Below the pieces are notes generated by a model, which searched no databases, was not told the origin of the DNA, and saw only the letters and a program-made list of their open reading frames with translations. This document shows positions 6,976 through 12,700 of a stretch of DNA of 12,700 bases, one piece after another. This DNA is from Rhodospirillaceae bacterium (lineage in GTDB: Bacteria > Pseudomonadota > Alphaproteobacteria > UBA8366 > GCA-2717185): the NCBI GenBank assembly GCA_018660965.1, contig JABJJH010000386.1:1-12700 (forward strand). The letters run 5' to 3'. Every line of letters starts with the position of its first letter. The stretch's first letter is position 1. Position numbers and translations under genes: made by a program.

Positions 6976-7617
6976 TTATGGGTTGGGGCTGTCTACGGAT
7001 GGTCGCCGGTGATTGACGAGGGAAATGCGCCAAGACGTTCCGTCCCGGTCATCGGCGATGTGATCGAGACGGGTCAGCGACAGAGTATCGGTTGCGAACG
7101 CCAACGCGGATTCGGGGTCGAGTCCCAGCGCCACCGCCAAGGCCGCGCGGATTGTGCCGCCATGCGCGACGGCGACGATGTCTGACCCCGCGTGTTCGGC
7201 GGTCAGACGATTGATCGCGGGCGCGACGCGGGCGACGACATCGGCGAAACTTTCCCCATCCGGTCCCCGTAGATACGCCGCCGAACGCCAATGCCGGTGC
7301 GGCGTCGCTTCGGGCAACGCCGCGAACGCCGCATGGGTCATGCCTTGCCAGGCGCCGAAGCTTTGTTCGCGCAGCGCGGAGTCCTGAATTGGCGTTGGCA
7401 GGTCGAGCCCGGCGTCGCGGATGGCCGATGCGGTTTCCACCGTGCGCCGTAAATCACTGGTGACGAGAACAGCGTTGCGCGGCAATGTCGTCGCCAGATG
7501 CTGAAAGGTCGGGTGGTCGGTGCAGTCGCAGGACAAATCGAGTTGGCCATACACCATCCCGCGTCCTTCCGGCACCGGGGCGTGCCGGATCCACCACCAC
7601 CGTGTTTCATGGCTCAC
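6976..7617 (-). CDS. cobC: Histidine phosphatase, probable alpha-ribazole phosphatase CobC
   Basis: This 213-residue protein of the histidine phosphatase (phosphoglycerate-mutase-like) superfamily should remove the 5'-phosphate from alpha-ribazole phosphate or adenosylcobalamin 5'-phosphate at the end of nucleotide-loop assembly. It has the RHA catalytic motif with His12 in WIRHAPV, the second phosphate-pocket arginine in SDLRRTVETA (R57), REQSFGAWQG with Glu84, and AHGG with His152. The GTG at 7617 is preferred over the ATG at 7650: AGAGGTG sits 6 bases upstream, the motif spacing fits the family, and the GTGA overlaps the cobS stop by four bases, implying translational coupling. The identification as CobC rests on the tight link with cobS; by sequence alone it could be another phosphatase of this superfamily. 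Confidence 0.9.
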   Translation of the reverse strand: MSHETRWWWIRHAPVPEGRGMVYGQLDLSCDCTDHPTFQHLATTLPRNAVLVTSDLRRTVETASAIRDAGLDLPTPIQDSALREQSFGAWQGMTHAAFAALPEATPHRHWRSAAYLRGPDGESFADVVARVAPAINRLTAEHAGSDIVAVAHGGTIRAALAVALGLDPESALAFATDTLSLTRLDHIADDRDGTSWRISLVNHRRPSVDSPNP

Positions 7618-8402
7618 AGAACACCTCTTGCGAACAAGACTGCGACGCATAACAAGGCGGCGATTTCACCGATTTGTTGAGCCGCGCCAAGGACATCGCC
7701 GTTATACCCATGAATTTGCCGTTGGGCCAGCGCCGCAACCGCAATGGCCGCCACTCCAACAGCCGCGCAAACGGCGGCGCCGGGACCGGGGCCCAACGCC
7801 AGCACAGCCACGACGGCGGCGCAGAAAAGGCCGATGACGACACCGCTCCGACTGGGCCGGCCCGCCGTTGCTGCCAGCCCGGTCGCGCTGGCGAGCGGTA
7901 ACCAAGCCATGATTGCGGGCAACGCGGCGCGCGATGCGGCGGCGGCGGCGATCCATGCCGGGAGGGCGTATTCAGCGAGGCTCGCCACCGCCCCGGCGCG
8001 AAGTCCAACGCCAAGGATCAGGGCCAAAACGCCATACGCGCCAATGCGGCTGTCTCGCATTATTTCAAGTTTTCGGTCCGCGCCGCGACCGCCGCCAAAA
8101 CCGTCAACCGTGTCCGCCAAACCGTCTTCGTGCAGCGCACCGGTCAGGGCTGCCATGGCCGCCACCGCAATAAAAGCAGCGACGAAAGGCGGCAAAGGAA
8201 GCGCGAGCCCAATCAAAAATACGCCACCACCAATGGCGCCAACACAAGCGCCGACCAGGGCGAAGGCCCAACAGGTTTGCGCCACCGCTGTGTCGTCGCC
8301 GCCAACAGGCGCCCGGGTTAGAAACGCGACGGCGGCGCGAAATTCCCTGATGGGATTTCGGGATGTGGATTTGGGCGGGGGCGGGTGTTGCGGTTCGGGC
8401 AT
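7614..8402 (-). CDS. cobS: Adenosylcobinamide-GDP ribazoletransferase (cobalamin synthase)
   Basis: CobS (CobV in the Pseudomonas naming) is an inner-membrane enzyme that joins adenosyl-GDP-cobinamide and alpha-ribazole or its phosphate to form cobalamin. The 262-residue protein is strongly hydrophobic with several membrane segments. It has the family signature TGALHEDGLADTVDGFGGG at 87-105, the likely Mg-binding acidic loop, followed by RDSRIGAYG (116-124), and near the C-terminus GYNGDVLGAAQQ. A proline-rich polar N-terminus of about 18 residues precedes FRAAVAFLTRAPV, which is where many relatives begin. The ATG at 8402 lacks a clear Shine-Dalgarno and no better in-frame start is visible. 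The gene heads a minus-strand group with cobC and is divergent from cobT across 121 bases. Do not confuse it with the chelatase subunit also named CobS. Confidence 0.95.
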   Translation of the reverse strand: MPEPQHPPPPKSTSRNPIREFRAAVAFLTRAPVGGDDTAVAQTCWAFALVGACVGAIGGGVFLIGLALPLPPFVAAFIAVAAMAALTGALHEDGLADTVDGFGGGRGADRKLEIMRDSRIGAYGVLALILGVGLRAGAVASLAEYALPAWIAAAAASRAALPAIMAWLPLASATGLAATAGRPSRSGVVIGLFCAAVVAVLALGPGPGAAVCAAVGVAAIAVAALAQRQIHGYNGDVLGAAQQIGEIAALLCVAVLFARGVL

Positions 8403-8429
8403 GGGGCCATTGATATTTGGTTCGTCGCT

Positions 8430-8458
8430 TTGCGGGCGTGTCGCAATTCAGATATACG
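8430..8458 (+). promoter_or_regulatory. Candidate sigma-70 promoter for cobT
   Basis: TTGCGG at 8430-8435 and TATACG at 8453-8458 are separated by 17 bases and lie about 65 bases before the cobT ATG, in the 121-base gap between the divergent cobS and cobT. Both hexamers are partial consensus matches. I see no B12 box or other riboswitch feature in this gap. Confidence 0.3.
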
Positions 8459-8523
8459 ATAGTTCTGGCGTCCACGCCCGTGCGAATTCTCGCGCTTCAT
8501 TCTTCAATTCCGGAAAGCACACC

Positions 8524-9555
8524 ATGCCCACTACTGACGCCACCTTCGAAGACATGCGAGACATCCTGAAATCCGCGCCAGGCCCAGATAACGACGCGCA
8601 TGCGACGGCCATGGCGCGCAACGCCGAATTAACCAAGCCGGACGGGTCGCTGGGACGGCTGGAGGAACTGGTGGGCTGGTTTGCAGCCTGGCAGGGCAAG
8701 GACCCACTTCAACTGGAACGCCCGCGCGTCGCGATTTTCGTCGCCAACCATGGCGTGGCGGCGCCGGGCGCGGCGTCTGGCGGTGTTTCGGCGTTTCCGC
8801 AGGATGTGACGACGCAAATGGTGGCGAATTTTCAATCCGGCGGCGCGGCGATCAATCAGCTTTGCACGGTCGCGGATGCGGAATTACGCGTCTATGAAAT
8901 GGGGCTGGACCAACCCACCGCCGATTTCACAACAGACGCCGCGATGAGCGAGGGCGACTGCGCCCGCGCCATGGCGTATGGCATGATGGCGGTCGAAGAT
9001 GGCGTCGACGTCCTGTGTCTGGGTGAAATGGGAATTGGCAACACGACAAGCGCGGCGGCGTTGAGTTGCGCGCTGTTTGGCGGAAAACCCTCCGACTGGG
9101 TGGGCCCGGGCACCGGTGTGGACGCAGCAGGTGTGGCGCGCAAGGCGGCGGCGGTGACGGCGGCGATGGAATTACATGGTGCGGCGTGCGGCGATCCGCT
9201 TGAAGCGTTGCGCCGGGTCGGTGGTCTGGAGCTGGCGGCGATCGCCGGGGCGGTGTTGGCGGCGCGGATGGCGCGGGCGCCGGTTATCCTGGACGGGTTC
9301 GCCTGCTGCGCGGCGGCGGCGGTGTTGCACCGGCTGGACCCTAGCGCGTTGGATCATTGCATTGTTGGGCATCGCTCCGTGGAGCCGGGACACGCGCTGT
9401 TGCTGGACGCCATTGGCAAGACGCCGGTGCTCGACCTTGGGCTGCGTCTGGGCGAGGCCAGCGGCGCCGCGACGGCGTTGCTGGTGTTGCGCGCAGCCAT
9501 CGCCTGCCACATGGGCATGGCGACCTTCGCCGAGGCTGGCGTTAGCCAGTCGTAA
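8524..9555 (+). CDS. cobT: Nicotinate-nucleotide:5,6-dimethylbenzimidazole phosphoribosyltransferase
   Basis: CobT moves the phosphoribosyl group of nicotinate mononucleotide onto dimethylbenzimidazole to give alpha-ribazole phosphate, the lower-ligand precursor used by CobS. The 343-residue protein is of normal family length. Diagnostic stretches are TKPDGSLGRLEEL (37-49), FVANHGVAAPG (72-82), QDVTTQMVANFQSGGAAIN (93-111), GEMGIGNTTSAAAL (167-180), VGHRSVEPGH (281-290) and LGLRLGEASGAATALL (305-320). Glu311 in the last stretch is the expected catalytic base. The ATG at 8524 has GGAAAG six bases upstream. The frame stays open much further upstream, but that part lies opposite cobS and is not part of the protein. 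The gene is divergent from cobS and converges on the ABC permease gene. Not the chelatase subunit also called CobT. Confidence 0.96.
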   Translation: MPTTDATFEDMRDILKSAPGPDNDAHATAMARNAELTKPDGSLGRLEELVGWFAAWQGKDPLQLERPRVAIFVANHGVAAPGAASGGVSAFPQDVTTQMVANFQSGGAAINQLCTVADAELRVYEMGLDQPTADFTTDAAMSEGDCARAMAYGMMAVEDGVDVLCLGEMGIGNTTSAAALSCALFGGKPSDWVGPGTGVDAAGVARKAAAVTAAMELHGAACGDPLEALRRVGGLELAAIAGAVLAARMARAPVILDGFACCAAAAVLHRLDPSALDHCIVGHRSVEPGHALLLDAIGKTPVLDLGLRLGEASGAATALLVLRAAIACHMGMATFAEAGVSQS

Positions 9556-9557
9556 TG

Positions 9558-10370
9558 TTATTCACCGACGTTCAGCAACAGACCGCGCCGCCGCGCCACG
9601 CGAAAACTATATAAAAATGCGCATCCGCCAAGCGCCAGATAAACAAGGTTCAGAAGCACCGCGCCAGCGAACAAATCCATCCGGAAGACGCCGTCGAACA
9701 TTACCGCGCGCATGCCTTCGAAGACATAGGCGGGCGGCGCCGCCCAGGCCACGGTTTGCAACCAGCTCGGCAGGATCGCGACGGGATAGTAAATCGCGCT
9801 GATCGGCGCCAACATGAATATGGTGACCCAGCACAGGCTCTCCGCGCCCTGTCCAAACCGCAACAGCAACGCGATGACGAACAGGCCCATGGCCCATCCC
9901 AGAACCAGAAGATTGGCGAAGAACGCCAACAACGGCAACCCCAGTTCAAAGATGGAGTAGTGGTACAGCGGAATCGCCAACAGTGCCGCCGGAATGATTC
10001 CGATCAGGGTGCGAATCAGGCTGATGCAAACCAACGCCGCGACCAGTTCATGCGGGCGCAACGGTGAAATAAACAGCGTCGCCAAATTGCGCGACCAGAC
10101 CTCCTCCAGGAACGACAGGGAAAAACTTATCTGCGAGCGGAACAAAACGTCCCATAGCAGGACGGCGGCGATAAAGACCCCCGCCGCCGTTGCGACCCAG
10201 GAGGAACTGCTGGCCAGATGGCGGGAGATGAATCCCCAAATAATCATTTGCATGATCGGCCAGTACAGCATTTCCAGGATACGCGGCCAGGAGCTTCGCA
10301 ACAAATACAGGTAGCGCAGGATTAACGCGCCGACGCGCCCGCGCACAGTGGAGTGGTTCGATGCGTTCAT
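9558..10370 (-). CDS. ABC-2 type transporter permease
   Basis: This 270-residue integral membrane protein is the channel subunit of an ABC exporter. About six membrane segments can be seen, roughly at 28-50, 58-77, 105-135, 142-170, 176-198 and 232-255, the ABC-2 layout. A charged N-terminus is followed by YLLRSSWPRILEMLYWPIMQ, and EEVWSRNLATLFISPLRPHE gives the conserved cytoplasmic coupling region. The start ATG overlaps the stop of the ATPase gene upstream (ATGA), so the two subunits should be made together. The stop codon is only 2 bases from the stop of the oppositely oriented cobT. The exported substrate cannot be told from the sequence; B12 gene neighbours are not enough to claim cobalt or corrinoid transport, since cobalt uptake uses ECF systems and B12 uptake uses BtuCDF. 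Confidence 0.88.
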   Translation of the reverse strand: MNASNHSTVRGRVGALILRYLYLLRSSWPRILEMLYWPIMQMIIWGFISRHLASSSSWVATAAGVFIAAVLLWDVLFRSQISFSLSFLEEVWSRNLATLFISPLRPHELVAALVCISLIRTLIGIIPAALLAIPLYHYSIFELGLPLLAFFANLLVLGWAMGLFVIALLLRFGQGAESLCWVTIFMLAPISAIYYPVAILPSWLQTVAWAAPPAYVFEGMRAVMFDGVFRMDLFAGAVLLNLVYLALGGCAFLYSFRVARRRGLLLNVGE

Positions 10371-11134
10371 GACGGCGCTTCCGTATTCCGGTTTTCGGCG
10401 TCGCCGCCGCGCGCGACCGCCAGGAACACTTCCTCCATGTTTGCGCGGCCATGGCGTTCGATCAACGCCGCAGGTGACCCTTGATCGACCAACTTCCCGG
10501 CCCGCATCATCAACACTTCATCGCAAAGCCGTTCCACTTCCGCCATGTTGTGACTGGCCAGAAAATACGTCGCGCCGGTCTGGGCTTGATAGGTTTCCAG
10601 CCGCCCCCGCACCCAATCCGCAGTGTCCGGGTCCAGGCTGGCGGTCGGCTCGTCGAGCAGCAACAAGGTTGGTTCGTTCAACATGGCCTTGGCGAGGAGG
10701 ACGCGCGTTTTTTGTCCCGACGATAAATCGCCATAAGGCCTGGCGAGAAATGGGCCTAGGGCGAAATCCTCCGACAGGGCCGCGATGCGCGCACGACTGT
10801 CGCGAACCCCATAAAGCCGGGCGTAGACATCAAGGTTTTCACGAACACTCAACCGCTTGGGCAGGTCGACATAGGGCGATGAGAAATTTATTCGACCCAG
10901 AACGCGGTGGCGGTGCGCGATCATGTCTTCGCCTAGAATTCGAATGGCGCCCCGGGTTGGCGCCAATAGTCCCAACAACATGGCGATTGTCGTTGTTTTC
11001 CCGGCCCCATTGCCCCCCAGCAGGCCGGTTGTTGTTCCGGGCCGGATGGAAAAGCTGGTATTGTCGACGGCGACGATCCCGTCAAAAGTCTTTGTAAGCC
11101 CGGATACGGCGATTATGAAGGATGTGTCAGTCAC
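10367..11134 (-). CDS. ABC transporter ATP-binding protein (ABC-2 exporter partner)
   Basis: This is a single nucleotide-binding domain of 255 residues. Walker A is GGNGAGKTT (40-48), the signature is LSSGQ (137-141) in place of LSGGQ, Walker B is TLLLLDEP (156-163) followed by TASLD, and the H-loop histidine is in ASHNM (His195). The Q-loop glutamine is missing: the segment reads INFSSPYVDLPKRLSVREN with serine where Q is expected. I chose GTG at 11134. The frame stays open to 11665, but upstream of about 11137 it lies opposite regB and encodes an unlikely Gln/Arg/His-rich sequence. No good Shine-Dalgarno precedes the GTG, so the exact start is uncertain. It is translationally coupled to the permease by an ATGA overlap. 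Confidence 0.85.
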   Translation of the reverse strand: MTDTSFIIAVSGLTKTFDGIVAVDNTSFSIRPGTTTGLLGGNGAGKTTTIAMLLGLLAPTRGAIRILGEDMIAHRHRVLGRINFSSPYVDLPKRLSVRENLDVYARLYGVRDSRARIAALSEDFALGPFLARPYGDLSSGQKTRVLLAKAMLNEPTLLLLDEPTASLDPDTADWVRGRLETYQAQTGATYFLASHNMAEVERLCDEVLMMRAGKLVDQGSPAALIERHGRANMEEVFLAVARGGDAENRNTEAPS

Positions 11135-11151
11135 CGTGAAACTATGGGGTG

Positions 11152-11168
11152 TGCGGCGTATGGACGCC
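11152..11168. promoter_or_regulatory. Possible RegA/PrrA-type binding site in the regB upstream gap
   Basis: TGCGGC (11152-11157), a 5-base spacer and GACGC (11163-11167) resemble the two half-sites with variable spacing that I recall for PrrA/RegA binding. The same stretch contains a perfect 5-bp inverted repeat, GGCGT-ATGG-ACGCC (11155-11168). It lies in the 66-base gap between the ABC exporter and regB. Chance matches are frequent in GC-rich DNA, so this is suggestive only. Confidence 0.3.
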
Positions 11169-11183
11169 AGAACTAGTTGCTGG
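11167..11183. repeat. Imperfect dyad upstream of regB
   Basis: CCAG-AACTAGTT-G-CTGG has an 8-base palindromic core (11171-11178) flanked by CCAG and CTGG arms, offset by one base. It ends 17 bases before the regB ATG and sits between regB and the divergent ABC ATPase gene, a natural place for an operator. No known regulator is recognised from it. Confidence 0.35.
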
Positions 11184-11200
11184 AATAGGGAGCTCGCGCG

Positions 11201-12550
11201 ATGAGTCTCATCGAAACGGTCCGGTCGCGGCTCGGCCAGAGTCCATCGGCGTCGTCGGATCGGTTCTCGCGCGGGCGGCTGCGGTTGCGCACCCTTGTGC
11301 TCATTCGCTGGATCGCCGTTGCGGGCCAGACAGTGACCGTGTTGCTGGTGTCTTTCGGCCTCGGGTTTCCCGTGCCGTTGATGGCGTGCCTGGCGGTAAT
11401 CGCGGTCTCGGTGTTGTCCAACTTCCTGCTCTATTTTCGGATGCCGCTTCGCGCGCGCCTGGGCGACCGCGATTCGGTGTTGTTGCTGGGCTTCGATATT
11501 CTGCAACTGAGCGTATTGTTGTACCTCACCGGCGGGCTGGAAAACCCGTTCGCCATACTGATCGTCGCGCCCGTAACCGTTTCCGCCACAATCCTGTCGC
11601 GCGGTCCGACCATTGTTTTGATGCTGTTGGCGGTGGCCAGCATCAGCGGCCTGGCGTTGGTTCATGCGCCGCTGCCCTGGGGGCCGGAAGAATTAAGCTT
11701 GCCGGGGACCTACGCCTTGGGAATTTGGACGGCGCTGGCGGTCGCATCCGTGTTCATCGCCACCTATGTCTGGTCGGTGGCGGACGAAGCGCGGCGCATG
11801 TCGGACGCGCTGGCGGAAACGCGGCTGCGGTTGGGTCGGGAACAAAGCCTGACGGCGTTGGGCGGCCTTGCGGCGGCGGCGGCGCATGAATTGGGTTCCC
11901 CGCTGGCGACAATCGCGGTGGTCGCGAAGGAGCTATCCCGCGACGTTCCGCCGGATAGCGCCATCGCCGAAGACGTCGCGTTGTTGATGAGCCAATCTGA
12001 CCGGTGCCGCGATATTCTCGCCGGATTGGATCAACGATCACATATCGTGAGCCATCAGGCGTTTGCGCGCGCGCCGATTTCGACCTTGTTGGAACGCGCC
12101 GGCGCGCCACACCATAGCGACGATGTTGAGCAGGCGGTCGTGATTGAAAATGTCGACGATGTGGAAGAAACAGGTTCGGAGCCGGTTGCGCAGGACGCCC
12201 CGGAATTGGCCTATGGCCTTGGCAATTTGATACAAAACGCCGTGCAGTTCGCGCGGTCCCGTGTTGAACTGCGCTTGTCCTGGAACAAACAAATGGTGCG
12301 CGTAACGATTTCCGACGACGGGCCGGGGTTTTCCAACGCAGTGATGGCGTCCCTTGGCGAACCCTACGTGTCCACGCGCGGCGGCATGGGCCTTGGGTTC
12401 TTTATCGCGCAGACCTTGTTGGAGCGTGGTGGCGCGACGTTGGAAATTCGGAATCGCAACGGCGCGGAGGTTGTTATACATTGGCCGCGCGAGGTATTCG
12501 ACGTCGCGCCGGAGTACGGGGCGGCGAATGACGAGGCAAGTGGAGGATAG
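11201..12550 (+). CDS. regB: RegB/PrrB/ActS-type redox sensor histidine kinase
   Basis: RegB is an inner-membrane kinase that senses the redox state of the quinone pool and phosphorylates RegA, controlling respiration, carbon and nitrogen fixation and, in phototrophs, photosynthesis genes. The 449-residue protein has about six membrane segments between residues 31 and 192 and the quinone-binding motif GGLENPF (111-117). The H-box AAAAHELGSPLATIAV carries phospho-acceptor His229. A cysteine in SQSDRCRDIL (Cys269) lies at the place of the redox-active cysteine of Rhodobacter RegB. The N-box is NLIQNAVQFA (342-351), G1 is DDGPGF (372-377) and G2 is GGMGLGF (394-400). ATG at 11201 has AGGGAG about 8 bases upstream. 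regA follows after 3 bases on the same strand, an actSR-like arrangement. Confidence 0.96.
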   Translation: MSLIETVRSRLGQSPSASSDRFSRGRLRLRTLVLIRWIAVAGQTVTVLLVSFGLGFPVPLMACLAVIAVSVLSNFLLYFRMPLRARLGDRDSVLLLGFDILQLSVLLYLTGGLENPFAILIVAPVTVSATILSRGPTIVLMLLAVASISGLALVHAPLPWGPEELSLPGTYALGIWTALAVASVFIATYVWSVADEARRMSDALAETRLRLGREQSLTALGGLAAAAAHELGSPLATIAVVAKELSRDVPPDSAIAEDVALLMSQSDRCRDILAGLDQRSHIVSHQAFARAPISTLLERAGAPHHSDDVEQAVVIENVDDVEETGSEPVAQDAPELAYGLGNLIQNAVQFARSRVELRLSWNKQMVRVTISDDGPGFSNAVMASLGEPYVSTRGGMGLGFFIAQTLLERGGATLEIRNRNGAEVVIHWPREVFDVAPEYGAANDEASGG

Positions 12551-12553
12551 AGA

Positions 12554-12700
12554 GTGCTGCAGACGGACGGCTTGGCTGACCAAACGTTGTTGATCGTTGA
12601 TGACGACGCGCCATTGCGCAATCGCCTGGCGCGCGCAATGGAAAGCAGAGGCTTCATCGTCACTACGGCGGCGAGCGTGGCGGAAGGCCTTGAGGCGGCG
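12554..12700 (+). CDS. regA: RegA/PrrA/ActR response regulator, N-terminal part only
   Basis: Only the first 49 codons are in the window. They begin the receiver domain: TLLIVDDDAPLRNRLARAM (11-29) with the acidic pocket D16-D18, then ESRGFIVTTAASVAEGLEAA, closely matching RegA-family receivers. The phospho-acceptor aspartate and the short helix-turn-helix output domain lie past the edge. GTG at 12554 is the likely start, with GGAGG at 12542-12546 inside the last codons of regB and 7 bases of spacing. The gene starts 3 bases after the regB stop, so kinase and regulator should be co-transcribed and coupled. Confidence 0.93.
   Translation, partial: MLQTDGLADQTLLIVDDDAPLRNRLARAMESRGFIVTTAASVAEGLEAA

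Noticed and set aside
7744..8523. Long plus-strand open frame upstream of and joined to cobT, suggesting a fused protein of about 600 residues
   Set aside because: It lies opposite cobS, which has all its signature motifs on the minus strand; the extra sequence is Ala/Pro/Arg-rich with no domain, and cobT has a proper start and ribosome binding site at 8524.
8403..8523. A second cobalamin riboswitch between cobS and cobT
   Set aside because: No B12 box (GCCAGGAGACC) or CCCGCAACTG core on either strand.
11138..11665. N-terminal extension of about 177 residues on the ABC ATPase
   Set aside because: The stretch lies opposite regB, whose membrane and quinone-site motifs are clear, and is Gln/Arg/His-rich low-complexity sequence. 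The ATPase fold starts normally just after GTG 11134.

Overview
The window is from a high-GC Proteobacterium, most likely an alphaproteobacterium. The grounds are a complete RegB-type redox sensor kinase followed by the start of RegA, an aerobic cobalamin cluster in the order cobP-cobW-cobN behind a cobalamin riboswitch, and frequent GTG starts with short gene overlaps. Genes are tightly packed. No gap exceeds 300 bases, and I see no tRNA, rRNA, CRISPR array, transposase or other sign of a mobile element.

Layout. (1) 1-4300, minus strand: a cobalamin riboswitch, then cobP (cobinamide kinase/guanylyltransferase), cobW (GTPase metallochaperone) and cobN (cobaltochelatase large subunit, cut by the left edge). 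(2) 4343-5569, minus strand: a luciferase-like flavin-dependent monooxygenase with its own strong ribosome binding site. (3) 5731-8402, minus strand: a likely operon running cobS, cobC (overlapping by GTGA), a one-TM protein of unknown function and a DUF2062 membrane protein. (4) 8524-9555, plus strand: cobT, divergent from cobS. (5) 9558-11134, minus strand: an ABC exporter made of an ATPase and an ABC-2 permease that overlap by ATGA; the permease gene converges on cobT with only 2 bases between stop codons. (6) 11201-12700, plus strand: regB and the first 49 codons of regA.

How the genes work together. CobN, with the chaperone CobW, belongs to oxygen-dependent cobalt insertion. CobP, CobT, CobC and CobS together cover nucleotide-loop assembly: CobP makes GDP-cobinamide, CobT activates the lower-ligand base, and CobS joins the two. 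CobC removes the phosphate from the alpha-ribazole moiety. The B12 riboswitch ahead of cobP would shut off cobP-cobW-cobN when cobalamin is plentiful; I see no riboswitch in front of cobS or cobT. RegB/RegA is a global redox two-component system and has no visible functional tie to the B12 genes beyond position.

Most of the window is recognisable, and I found no convincing new system. The items most worth a second look are the unknown membrane protein inside the cobS-cobC operon, the inverted repeats with a RegA/PrrA-like half-site arrangement in the 66-base gap between the ABC exporter and regB, the close spacing between the riboswitch and the cobP start codon, and the ABC ATPase that lacks a Q-loop glutamine.
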